DNA of 36,232 nt from Bifiguratus adelaidae (lineage: Eukaryota; Mucoromycota; Endogonomycetes; Endogonales): positions 1-36,232 of the forward strand of contig MVBO01000148.1 in the NCBI GenBank assembly GCA_002261195.1, read 5' to 3'. The notes under the pieces are model-generated. The model worked only from the letters and a program-made list of their open reading frames with translations, had not been told where the DNA came from and searched no databases. Position numbers and translations under genes: made by a program. Shown piece after piece: positions 11,983 to 21,468 of this stretch; the stretch's first letter is position 1, and each line of letters opens with the position of its first letter.

Positions 11983-12086
11983 AGTCGCGTAGACCAGTAG
12001 AGCGCGTTCATACGTAGAATATAGGTTCAATTAATACGTTGCATATCTTCCTACGCTCAAGTTTACATGATCCATTCCAGCCGACG

Positions 12087-12575
12087 CTACTCAACCAAGG
12101 CTGTAAACGCAATGGCGCCTAGTACCGTCTTGATCCAGGGAAGCCGACGCCGTTGATGCATCAACTGGGCATCCTCTTGCTCTGACAATTCAACCTTTTC
12201 CAAAAACGCGTTCTGCTCGGCTCGATCCGTCAACAGATCAACAACGGGCATCCATTTCCAGGCGGGTCATGCCATGACGGACAAGCCAGAGGCAGTTAGA
12301 GGAGATAGATTTCACGAGCTACGCCGGTGGAACGACAAGCTAAAATACCGCTGGTCAAGCCTACAGCCACCATGAAAAAGCATTTGAATGCGCGTGGCGC
12401 GCTTCATGGTGTGGGCACATTGACGGAGATACGTCTTCGTAATCCAGTGGGAATTGTGGCGCGTGGGGAGTTCCACGACAGTTTCTTGGAGAGCAGTACC
12501 TGTTACGATGCCTGCAGAGAGCGTGGCGACAACCTGGAGTACGTCGTTGAATTTAATGGCCTGTGTAGTCGACAT
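12087..12575 (-). pseudogene. DUF1772/anthrone-oxygenase-like membrane protein, apparently decayed
   Basis: The start at 12575 gives a good DUF1772-type N-terminus: TM1 (VLQVVATLSAGIVTGTAL), then a polar loop ending KRATRIQ. The second hydrophobic segment (FMVAVGLTSGILACRSTG) is in another frame; the change falls at a run of five A on the + strand (12375-12379). A third frame carries AWKWMPVVDLLTDR to a stop at 12087, with a further frame change between about 12320 and 12285 and a TGA at 12269-12267 where a Trp-like position is expected. No GT-AG intron of normal size repairs these steps. DUF1772 proteins are small four-TM proteins; one branch acts in polyketide anthrone oxidation. Most likely a pseudogene. 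Local sequence errors are the alternative. Confidence 0.5.
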
Positions 12576-12792
12576 GATGGTAAACAGGGTCCTGACGCGC
12601 CTGCTATGTACTTTGAACCCATAACGTGAAAAGGCCTGTTCATAACTTTAGCATTCGGTAACCCAAAATGTCAATAAATAGATGAGACGGAGAATCCCGT
12701 TATGAGCAGCTCATCGCACAAGAGATGTTACAAAGGGATTGATCTGTTTATTATGAAGAACAAGCTTTTGCGATTGTCCATCATGAATGATT

Positions 12793-13569
12793 TTACACCT
12801 TGAAACCGCGGGAAGCACGACGACCACGAGCACGTTCGAACTTGCGGCCCTTGGATCTGACGAAGGGCTTCTTGTGTTGGTGAGGTCCCATACCGAAGTG
12901 CTTCACAGCCTCACGAGAATTCTTGGGACCACGGAGCAACAGGGTGTTGGCACCGGTAGGAGCACGGAGAGCGAGTTGATCGAGAGTCAAAACCTCACCA
13001 CCGGCCTTCAAGATGCGAGCCTTGGCGGTCTTGGTGACGCGAAGGGCAGCAACAGTCATCTTGGGAACCTCCAAGATGCGCTCGTCATCCGTGACAGTGC
13101 CGACGATAACGACTGTCTTGTCCCCGGCATTCTTCAAGTTGCGGATAATGCGGGAGATGGAGACAGGAGGACGGTTGACACGCGACATAAAGAGACGCTT
13201 GAGGATGACTTTGTTGAAGCCGGCGTCGGTACGGCGGGCAAGGAAGCGGTATAGCTACGAGGTCAAGGGTGAGATTGCTGATCTACAAGATCTGGAGAGC
13301 AGAACCCAAGACAAATCTAGCCCTCGAACGTGACTGCAATACGTACCTTGACCAATAGTCTCAAGTAGACATCTTGGGAAGCGGGAGCCTCTCTGTGTCC
13401 CTTCTTGACGTGGTGCTTCTTGATATCAATACCCTAAGAGCCAACGTCAGTATGTGGTCTAATCTCCGCTAATCTGCTTGCACAATGGTGGTGATGTCGT
13501 CGGAACAGGATCGCTGGGTACGCTAGCAGGGATATCAAGTATGCCGTGTGATGCGGACATGCATACCAT
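12793..13569 (-). CDS. RPL18: 60S ribosomal protein eL18
   Basis: Three exons on the minus strand: 13569-13567, 13433-13347 and 13254-12793 (183 residues, normal for eL18). The first exon is only the ATG, followed at once by a GTATGC donor, a layout common in fungal ribosomal protein genes. The protein reads [17 protein letters not shown] at the start and ends with the basic tail [16 protein letters not shown]. It is a structural component of the large ribosomal subunit. The second intron spans 13346-13255. It diverges from the unknown gene at 13944. The opposite-strand open frames across 12787-13333 are shadows of this very biased gene. Confidence 0.97.
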
Positions 13570-13943
13570 GTAGATATCAAGCCATTACCCTTCGTATCAT
13601 CGGATGGATGCATCGAGTCCATCCATGGTCATCCATGCATCCAACCATCCGTCGAGCCATATCAATCCACCATCCAGTCCAATCGTATCCACCCTGTATT
13701 CCTGAAATCCTCTACATACCATCGCTGAAGGTTTTTACGTGTCCAACTAAAGTTGACAGAACGTGGGAGAAGGAAAGAGCCTGGATTGCGAGCAGCCACT
13801 TCTTTTCACGAAGCCGCTGGCGCTTGCGCAATTTCATTCATTAAGATGGAATTGCTTGACGTCATCAATTTCGTCAGGCATTTTTGCCTGCGCGCGCGCA
13901 GGTGTTCGGTTTTGACGTGCACCTTTTGCCTCGCCATGAGGCT
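13570..13943. promoter_or_regulatory. Divergent promoter region with CATC-rich low-complexity DNA
   Basis: 374 bases between the eL18 start (minus strand) and the unknown gene at 13944. From about 13598 to 13690 it is dominated by irregular ATCC/CATCCA units, including short GGATGGATG and CCATCCATGG pieces. A CGCGCGCG alternating run lies near 13890. No gene is supported. The repeats may be a ribosomal-gene promoter element or a simple microsatellite; the sequence alone does not decide. Confidence 0.45.
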
Positions 13944-14668
13944 ATGGTGTACTACGACTATCCCATGAGCCTCAAACGGCCACACGAGGATGATGAATAC
14001 GCCATTGCCGTTGAATATGAGGCCAATGCTGCAGCTTCCGGAATTCCAGAGTCTGTTAAAGCCTCGAAACGTTCAAGGGTCGCACTCAATGGGTAAGTGG
14101 TGTCTTGCGGCGACAGCATGGGGACATGTAGTTAATCGAAGGTAGACTACATACGCATGTGAATGGATATTATCCGATCCGTCAAGAGAATCCCGAATAT
14201 AGTCCCGGAAGTTCGCCACGTTCTTCGGTAGACGTTCCAATATATGCGCAACCTTCCTCAGAACAGTCCTATTCTGTGCATCAAGCGTCCGCTCTGAAAA
14301 AGCTCACCCCCTTCGTCATGACGACACGCCATCCATCATCCCCAGCTCATGTCTTATCCGCGCAAGTCGAAGCCTCCTTGGCTATCTCGTCACCCAAAGA
14401 CACATCCGATCCCTTATCCATTCAAGATCAGTCCATGCCACTGGCTGAAAAGCATGTATACAATCATAATCCGCATTATCAAGAGGTCAATCGAAGGCTG
14501 CGTGAAGCTTACCTTGCACGTCATGGTTACCCAATGTCGCATATTCCCTCTCATGATCGTCCTATGGAAACAGACGAGTGGATGGAAGATGAAGGGGCGC
14601 TCAATGAATACGCCTACATCAACAGGCAATTGAGAGATGCCGTGCTCGCTCGCCGATCCAGGTCATGA
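13944..14668 (+). CDS. Novel protein with a duplicated N-R-x-L-R-x-A-x-L-A-R motif
   Basis: Two exons, 13944-14092 and 14146-14668 (223 residues); the ATG at 13965 is an alternative start. I do not recognise the family. The N-terminus has a basic nuclear-signal-like stretch (LKRPHEDD, then KASKRSRVAL). The middle is Ser/Pro-rich and disordered. The C-terminal third carries two copies of one motif: YQEVNRRLREAYLARHG and YAYINRQLRDAVLARRS, separated by an acidic linker (METDEWMEDEG). Both copies are probably amphipathic helices, which suggests two equivalent binding surfaces. It diverges from the eL18 gene and lies 120 bases upstream of CMC2 on the same strand. A nuclear regulatory role is a guess from composition. 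Confidence 0.7.
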
Positions 14669-14788
14669 TTCCCCAACCCTCTGCATACCTACTCCGTGTA
14701 TCATAGTGTCCATGTTGTAAAAACTCGTCACGTCAGTAGACTTAGGGCCGATAATTTTTTGTTCGAGTTCTCGTTGCAGCTTTTGCCA

Positions 14789-15086
14789 ATGCATCCACCG
14801 TTAGCAGAACATAAGCACCCAGCATGCTATGATCTTATCAAAGCCTTGGAAGACTGCCACAACTCTGGCTTGTTTAACAAATTCTTTGGTGGCTGCAATC
14901 AGCTAAAGCTCGATCTTAACAAATGCTTGGGACAAGAGGTAGGTCAGGGGCCATTGGTGGCATGAACCGTATACTCATCGACTCTAGTTCAACGAAGTCC
15001 GTGCAGAAAACAGGCGCAAGGCTCAAGAAAAGCGGACCCGTATAAAGGACATTTGGAAGGATATAGAGGAGGAACCGGTATCATGA
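14789..15086 (+). CDS. CMC2: Cmc2-like twin CX9C mitochondrial protein
   Basis: Two exons, 14789-14938 and 14988-15086 (82 residues). Cmc2 is a soluble intermembrane-space protein needed for cytochrome c oxidase assembly, imported by the Mia40 oxidative pathway. The sequence shows both CX9C pairs exactly: CYDLIKALEDC and CNQLKLDLNKC, joined by HNSGLFNKFFGG, the Cmc2/COX16-like signature. The start MHPPLAEHKHP is typical of Cmc2. The C-terminus (FNEVRAENRRKAQEKRTRI) is a charged helix that appears only after splicing. Reading through the intron would give a shorter protein ending GPLVA. Confidence 0.93.
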
Positions 15087-16037
15087 TAGACGAAAACGTG
15101 GCGCATGGGAGAGCGTACGATAAAATATCTGTAATAGTGACATTTCACTCCTAAGCCTTGTGCAAACCCTGGTGGCGCTCTCGAAAGGCAAATGTATCGC
15201 TAAAGCGATGGAGTATTGTCACTCAGTCTTGCACTTGTCCCGCATTCCATCACATGTTAGGCGACCGGGTAAGAAGTGCGGGCATACCCCTTAGCTTCGG
15301 AAGAGACATTCGAAATCCAGGAACAAATCGACGAAATTAGAGTACATGGCCTTGTTACACGGCAGAGCGGTTTTTTCTCAACAGGCTTCATGGCACGCCA
15401 GGCTGTGTCCATCTGGCGTATTGGTATACTCGACCTGTTATAGTCGTCCCGATGTCTCCAAGGCTCTATCGATTCGCGTGCGTTCCACGTCGTCCTGCAT
15501 CCATACAACGCCACGTAATCACTGGGCATTGCGACTAGATTGAGCAGAGTCATAGCCCACTATAAGGCCCACCTAGTACTCTAGCGTCTTGCAGAGTACT
15601 AGATGCATCCAACATGCTCTTCTGTTCCTTCTACCCATGAAACGCAAAAGAGCGAACGCTTGTAACAGCATAGACTATGTGATGTCACACAGGCGCACCA
15701 TTAGAAACTTCCAAGAGGCGACACCCAATTTGCACGGCGTCACTTCCTTTTGCCCAAGATCATTGAGAGAAGCGCCGCTCAAAAAGACACAGTCTCTGTA
15801 TGTTGGGCCGTATGCGCTCTTAGGGTCAATCAGATGGGAGGTCGTTAGGGATTTTACAACAACGCATAAGTACAAATCCTGCTGGGGGGACGTTTCAAAC
15901 GCAACTCTTCAGCGCTCTTCACTGTCAAAAAGCTGCCTTCAACCGCCTTCAGCATAGCTTGCACGTCGTCATTCGACGCCATCACCACGTAGTCCTAGCG
16001 AAGGGAGGGCGCAAAGCCCTTCTATCGATTTCGCATC
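15087..16037. other. Unassigned 951-base gap
   Basis: No gene can be supported. A plus-strand frame open from 15273 to 15440 (56 codons, with LASEETFEIQEQIDEIRVHG) looks more protein-like than random. It has no clear start, and its splice partners are unclear. An antisense frame at 15257-15553 is also open. No tRNA A/B-box pair was seen. The last ~100 bases before 16038 are presumably the promoter and leader of the WSC gene. Confidence 0.4.
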
Positions 16038-18033
16038 ATGTTTGCTAAACTGCCGCCTTACACGGTGATCCTTTGCCTGAGGATAGCGACGATGATCATG
16101 GTTGGTGTCATCATAGGGTGTCAGATTGCAGAGATCTTTGCTTTGCAGACTTTTATCAGCCTTATGGATGACTTTTATACGCAAGTGCCATGGAGTCCAC
16201 CAAAAGATTCACCGCCATCGCTTTACATGATATTTATCCTCTCTGGCGTATCCGTCATCGTCATGCTTTTCAATGTCATTTACGATCGCTCACCTGCTCG
16301 CCGCCTTGCCGTCTTACCCAACGCTCTCATAACCTTATTTCTCTCTGTCCTCTGGGTTGCTGTCACTCTGTATACCTTGTATTCTTATCAAGGTTTCGAT
16401 GACTGCAACAAGAACGCTTCCCTTGGATGTTACCTGGATGATCAATACCAGCGCGACTTGCAATACTTTAACGAGTCTGACCCTTACATGAGTATCTCGT
16501 TTTGTCGTGGAAACTGCCTCCAACTAGGTTATCCCTATGCAGGTAAGAAACGAAAATCTTTTGATGGACCAATTTCGCTAAACAAGTCATTCTCTCGCAG
16601 GCTTGCAGAACGGAACGCAATGCTGGTGTGGATACCATTATGGCACTAAAGGAGCATCACAAAGTTGCGACACCCATTGCGCTGGGGACGTTGTCGACAT
16701 TTGTGGTGGAGAATACTCAAACAATGTTTACTACTCTTCACTAGACGTCGGTGCTGCGGACAGCGTTGACTGTAATCTTACGAACAGCATCGGCGCATTC
16801 ACCGTCATCGCAACCGTGACTCTCATCTGCTCTTTTATGTTGCTGGTCGGCAATGGGCGCAAAAAAGGCAAAGGCCTTCTCGCTGGGACAATGCCAAGCA
16901 CATATTCTCTCGAAGAACTGAACAATCGCAGCCAGGTCGCATCTCAGGGGCCGGCAGCTTCCATGAATTCGGAGCCTATCCAACATGCGAATGCATTGAA
17001 TGCTGGGCAATATGCGCAGTTTCAATCCATTGCGCAAAATTCAGCAGTCAACGAAACGTATCAAAACGTCTCCGTATTCCCCCTTTCACCACCCAACCAT
17101 GTCGACTACATGGCATTTGCGACGGCTCCATCGTATCCTGGCACACCCTTCACATTTCATCAAAGCTTACCGTCATATAATACTCCGCCTCAAAATGCTC
17201 AATCTCTTCATCTCACCTTCCCATATCACCCACCATCCGCTTCACCTCAAACGTCTAGTGTGTCCGCGCAGTCTCACTGGGAGGCTATACCAGCTTCCCA
17301 ACCTCGACCGCCTGTTGCCATTGCGGCTCATGGACAACCTACGGTGTCTAGCCAACCGGCAGGCGAAGAGTCAAGTTATCCGCCGAATGATAAACAAACC
17401 ATGATTCTTGCCACGGCTTATCCAAACCATGCCAATGGTCATCATCCACACCAAGTCCCACTTTCAAACAACCCATCGGGATATGTCGTGTATGATGCTA
17501 ATGGTGTACCCCATTGGACGCCTCAGTTACCCAACAATGCTTTCATGTGGGCAAATCCACCATATCTGTTATCATCTCTGCAATCGCCCAGCCATTTGCC
17601 TCAACAGCCGGTGCAGCCCGCTGTACCAAACGACCATCATCAGCCTCAACATTCGCCGCCTGTATCTGTACCGCCAACCATTCCTGAAAACTCTACGCCG
17701 CCTACACAGGACACAGAACATTCCATGGGTTCGGACATGGATGCTACGTCCACTGCTGCTATACCACCAATCGCAAGCAGCCAGGTGCCGTCTCCGCAAC
17801 AGCGACCGCAACCATCACCCACGCCCAGTCTTTTGGTGAGCGAAACCGCGCCGTCTGAAGGGACAGATGACAGACCTATTCGAGACATCAATCCTCAACA
17901 ATCTGCGCGAAGACAGGTCAAATCGACAATAACCTTATCCAGGCAGCAATTGAGGTATGCAAAAGCTCCTCGCCATCGAATACGACCACGTAGGATGCCT
18001 CGCCGCAACCGAGAACATAGATCACCACAGTGA
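16038..18033 (+). CDS. Four-TM (MARVEL-like) protein with an inserted WSC domain
   Basis: Two exons, 16038-16542 and 16601-18033 (645 residues). TM1 is ~residues 8-37 (VILCLRIATMIMVGVIIGC), TM2 ~56-78 (YMIFILSGVSVIVMLFNVIY) and TM3 ~86-113 (ALITLFLSVLWVAVTLYTLY). TM4 lies after the WSC domain (FTVIATVTLICSFMLLVG). Short basic stretches after TM2 (DRSPARR) and TM4 (GNGRKKGKG) put the loops TM1-2 and TM3-4 outside. The TM3-4 loop is a full WSC domain with eight Cys (LGCYLDD, CRGNC, QCWCGYHYG, CDTHC, ICGGEY); WSC domains bind glucans and serve in cell-wall sensors. A ~380-residue Pro/Gln/Ser-rich cytoplasmic tail ends in a basic patch (HRIRPRRMPRRNREHR). It is not a classical single-TM Wsc1 sensor. 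A wall-stress or membrane-domain role is inferred. Confidence 0.87.
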
Positions 18034-18191
18034 TCAGACGACGAGAAGTGAAATGGCTGTGCAAACAGATACTGTAAAACGTTCTAGTTCCTCTCAAGAG
18101 TGATCCTCTGTGTACTTGATGATACCTGTTATAAAATCACATTTCATGTAAAGGGGCGCAGCACGTCCTGGGCATCTTCTATATATGGATA

Positions 18192-18219
18192 TTACAAATC
18201 GCAGTCACGCGATTTGTAA
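18192..18219. repeat. Perfect 11-bp inverted repeat, 6-base loop
   Basis: TTACAAATCGC (18192-18202) and GCGATTTGTAA (18209-18219) are exact reverse complements around AGTCAC. They lie between the WSC gene stop (18033) and the pirin start (18300). It could be a dimeric transcription-factor site for pirin or a hairpin near the 3' end of the WSC transcript. No T-run follows. Confidence 0.75.
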
Positions 18220-18299
18220 CGAGTTAATAAGCCAACGCCGAAGGGAATAAAGGCAGCGTGCATTGCACCAATCTGCAAACTTGTCTTATATTTTCTGTC

Positions 18300-19190
18300 A
18301 TGGCTTCACAACTACTCAAGAGTCGATCCATCATCAAGACTGTCCTATCAAGAGAACAACCTGAAGGCGCTGGAGCTACCGTGCGACGATCCATAGGGCG
18401 TCCCGAGCTCCGCAACTTTGACCCCTTCCTCTTGCTCGACGACTTTACTATTCAACCTCCTGCTGGCTTTCCTGATCACCCTCATCGTGGTTTCGAGACT
18501 GTAACGTATCTTCTCGAAGGTGAAGTACATCACGAGGACCACAAGGGACACAAGGGCAAGATTGGCCCAGGTGACTTGCAGTGGATGTCGGCCGGTCGAG
18601 GTATCTTGCACGCCGAAATGCCTGGTTCTCAGAAAGGCCGCGGTCTTCAACTTTGGGTCAATTTGCCTGCCAAGCATAAGATGGATGAGCCCAACTACCA
18701 AGAATTGCTTGCCAAAGACATTCCTCAAGTGACACCGGAGGAAGGTATCAACATCAAGGTTATTGCCGGTGAATCCTATGGTACAAAGGCCAGGGTCGTC
18801 ACCAAGACACCTACCATGTATATCGACATCGACATGGCCCCTGGCAAGGTGGTCAATCAGAGCATTCCAGCTGATTATCATGGCTTCATCTACACGCTCA
18901 ATGGCAAGGCCCTCTTTGGTGACGAAAAGAAGCTTGTCGAATCACATCACACCGCCGTCCTCGATACATCTTCTGCCACCAATATTCGGATAGAAACGCC
19001 TTCCAACAGTAGTGCACGCTTTGTCGTGATTGCCGGTGCCCCCATCAAGGAACCCATTGTTCAGTACGGACCATTTGTGATGAACACTGAGCGTGAAATC
19101 TTTGATGCCATGCGCGACTTTGACAAGGGTCTGAATGGCTTTGAGGGCGCCAAGAAATGGCAAAGTGAGATTGGTGACATGTATCACTGA
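18300..19190 (+). CDS. Pirin-family cupin protein
   Basis: A single exon, 296 residues, starting MASQLLKSRS. Pirins are iron-binding bicupins that act as redox-sensitive nuclear cofactors and, in some members, as quercetin dioxygenases. The N-terminal cupin carries the metal ligands in the expected places: His60 and His62 in FPDHPHRGFETVTYLLEG, and His104 and Glu106 in GRGILHAEMPG. The pirin block GDLQWMSAGRG is intact. The C-terminal cupin (about 165-275, ending EPIVQYGPFVMNT) has the usual length. I prefer 18300 to an in-frame non-ATG extension. An AATAAA at 19276-19281 lies 86 bases past the stop. Confidence 0.95.
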   Translation: MASQLLKSRSIIKTVLSREQPEGAGATVRRSIGRPELRNFDPFLLLDDFTIQPPAGFPDHPHRGFETVTYLLEGEVHHEDHKGHKGKIGPGDLQWMSAGRGILHAEMPGSQKGRGLQLWVNLPAKHKMDEPNYQELLAKDIPQVTPEEGINIKVIAGESYGTKARVVTKTPTMYIDIDMAPGKVVNQSIPADYHGFIYTLNGKALFGDEKKLVESHHTAVLDTSSATNIRIETPSNSSARFVVIAGAPIKEPIVQYGPFVMNTEREIFDAMRDFDKGLNGFEGAKKWQSEIGDMYH

Positions 19191-19536
19191 TTAGACAGAG
19201 TGTAGAAGGATGTATTATAGCTTATGGATAGGAGCGATCTGCTCCTGTGGAGCTTCCTATGACATAATGGAGAACAATAAAAATTATGCTTCACTAACGG
19301 TATCATCCCGACGTGAGCCAATCAATGGGAATTGATCAATAATGGTTGCAAACATTACCGTTGGCGAGTGGCCACCGTGTATTGATTTCAATCAACGCCG
19401 CCGTTTTACTCCATGATCGTCCATGCCTTGTTCACGATTGGCGGAAAATTTATTGGTGTCTCGAAGAATGCTGGTATAAGTAGTCTACAGGACCTTCAAG
19501 TCTCTTCTCGTACCTAATCTCATCGTTTCCATCATC
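19191..19536. promoter_or_regulatory. Pirin 3' end and promoter of the GPI-type gene
   Basis: It holds AATAAA (19276-19281), CCAAT (19318-19322), the palindrome ATTGATCAAT (19331-19340), a second dyad ATTGATTTCAATCAA (19381-19395) and a TATA-like TATAAG (19475-19480) 57 bases before the ATG. The repeated TTGAT/ATCAA units suggest a factor-binding cluster. No gene is seen. Confidence 0.5.
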
Positions 19537-19938
19537 ATGAAGGTCATTAGCATCATTGGACTCTTAGCGCTCAGCCAAGTGTATGCTCAATCGATGAGTG
19601 GACCGGCATTGACGACTTCGGTCAAGCCATCCAGATACGCAACGATACCGGCACCAATGCAAAGTGGTATAGGTGGTGGATCGGATGGATCCAGTTCAAC
19701 CGGTCTCAATTCACAATATGCAACCATCAGTCTATCGAGAGCGCCCATGAGTACACCTGCCCCTGGTGGTAGTCCTGGAGTTGGCGGCGGAGGCGGTGCC
19801 AACTTGGGTAAATCGAATGCCAATGGGAATATTTCGGCCAATGAAACGGATAGCGGTGCCGCTATGGTGGGTAACGGGATGACGGTTTCGAGCAGTGCTG
19901 CATTGGGTATGCTGGCCATATGGATGTTTGCCTTGTAA
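19537..19938 (+). CDS. Small secreted GPI-type cell-surface protein
   Basis: 133 residues with no intron. It begins with a clear signal peptide (MKVISIIGLLALSQVYAQS, likely cut after VYA or YAQ). The body is rich in Gly, Ser, Pro and Ala with a Gly-run (GVGGGGGANLG). Two N-glycosylation sequons are visible, NIS and NET. It ends in a short hydrophobic tail (AALGMLAIWMFAL) after small residues, as in GPI-attachment signals. It is therefore expected at the plasma membrane or wall. No catalytic domain is visible and the family is not recognised. Its stop is 73 bases from the end of the convergent ETT1 gene. Confidence 0.8.
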   Translation: MKVISIIGLLALSQVYAQSMSGPALTTSVKPSRYATIPAPMQSGIGGGSDGSSSTGLNSQYATISLSRAPMSTPAPGGSPGVGGGGGANLGKSNANGNISANETDSGAAMVGNGMTVSSSAALGMLAIWMFAL

Positions 19939-20010
19939 TTGCACCATAGACTCTACATTTCTATAATCCGTCATCTGATGTGCCAAATACAACAGTATGT
20001 CCTTTCTATT

Positions 20011-21450
20011 CTATTCATCATCCTGTTCGTTTCCTTCTTCGCCGCCAAGATCTGCCAACTGTTGTTGGATATCTGCATTGTCTATAAGGGGAATGTCAGT
20101 TAATACTGAACGTTGTGAAGAAATTCGAAGACATTGCCTGGTTGGAGTTGCTTTGCCTTGACAAGACAAGCTCTTGCGTCCTCAAACGCTTGCATGACTT
20201 CATCATCGTCCTCGCTGATTGTTGACAGCAATAGATGAGCTTGCGCAAGCTAGAGGAGATCAGCGTGAATCAATGGGCTGCAGATCGCCTCACCATTTGA
20301 AGTGTATTGATGGAAGGAGTTTCGGGAGATTTGGATGTCTTGTTGACTTGCTCAAAGGTAGACAACATTTCAATAGCCTCCTTGATAGCCTTCTAGGTGG
20401 AAAGGTAGTATTCCGACCATATTTTGACAAGATGCTTACCTCCTTGTCATCTCTATCCAAATCAATGATCGCCTTTGCCTTGTGATACTGTAGCATGCCA
20501 ACGGGGCTAAAGTTGGAGGATTGATACAGTTCAGCTTTGGGTACGCTGTCAGCTTTGAAGATATCCATGAGCGAGTCGCAAATGTACACCACTGTCTCTA
20601 TGGACGGCAACCGATGAGCAGGCTTCACTTTTGCCACAAAGAGCTTACCGGCATGGTCTGGATGCGTCAGTTGTTGCAGGTATTGTTGAGCCTCCACCGT
20701 GACAGAATATAGAGCTTGTACGTAGACAGCTTTATCCTCATTACAAAGTATGGTAATGGCCTGATGGAATGAGAAGCCCTACATCATCACAATGCAGCTC
20801 GTACCTACCTGGTTATAATGTGGAACAGCAGTTTTGACAAGCGATAATTCACCTTTGGACATTGGAGCGGACAATCCAGCTTCTTGACCGCTCTCTTCTG
20901 CCTCCTCGTCGCTGCCAAGTTGCTCTTCAGCCAACGCCAATGCCGCCTTGCGAAGGAACCCGGCCAATGTCAATTCGCCCTTTCCCATCCATATCCACAC
21001 ATGAGCTGCTCGCGCGTCATGGGTATCGTTTGTCTTCTGCAGACGCTTTTCAATCCCACGTAATATGTCTAGACCTTCTTTTGCACTCTCCTCGACATCG
21101 TAATAGCGGCCAAAATCAATTAGACAACGTGCATACTGTTCGCGTTTTGCTTCGTCCGCATCCGTATCCTGACTAAAAGACTCCAGCGCTAGATCGAAGA
21201 GCCGCTTGGCAACGCCTTTGCCATGCTCTTCTTCCGTCTCTACTTGCGCTTCCTCTCGCGCCATATGATAGAGCTCTATTGCGTCTGGCTGTACCTTGGT
21301 GGGCTTACCGCTCTCGTCAAGGAACGTGAGCTCGATCTCTCCCTCAGCGCAATCTTGACACGAAGGATCATTGCATTCCACTTCATGATCCTGTCGTAGT
21401 CTGATCCGCTTCGATGGCTCACTCGTCTCTTCTCGCTGTCTTTTGGGCAT
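20011..21450 (-). CDS. ETT1: Ett1, enhancer of translation termination
   Basis: Five exons: 21450-20809, 20760-20440, 20392-20294, 20249-20138 and 20081-20011 (414 residues, close to the 412 of yeast Ett1). Ett1/Nro1 is a nuclear helical-repeat protein that affects stop-codon readthrough and, in fission yeast, oxygen signalling through the Ofd1 hydroxylase. The basic start MPKRQREETSEPSKRIRLRQ, the CNDPSCQDC segment, repeated helical pairs (DLALESFSQDTDADEA, LEMNF-free AALALAEEQLG) and the acidic C-terminus (GGEEGNEQDDE) fit the family. The fourth intron (20137-20082) uses a GC donor. A GT alternative six bases on shifts the frame and loses the acidic end. It diverges from LAS1, whose start is 18 bases away. 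Confidence 0.87.
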
Positions 21451-21468
21451 TTTACAAAATAGTGTTCA
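21451..21468. promoter_or_regulatory. 18-base head-to-head gap between the ETT1 and LAS1 start codons
   Basis: Only 18 AT-rich bases separate the two start codons. Each 5' UTR and core promoter must therefore lie inside, or overlap, the other gene's coding region. Confidence 0.7.

Noticed and set aside
12787-13333. Plus-strand open frames across the eL18 gene
   Set aside because: They are shadows of the highly biased minus-strand ribosomal protein exon.
14939-14965. Cmc2 ending by read-through at GPLVA
   Set aside because: This is the start of a clean GT-AG intron; splicing yields the charged C-terminal helix expected of Cmc2.
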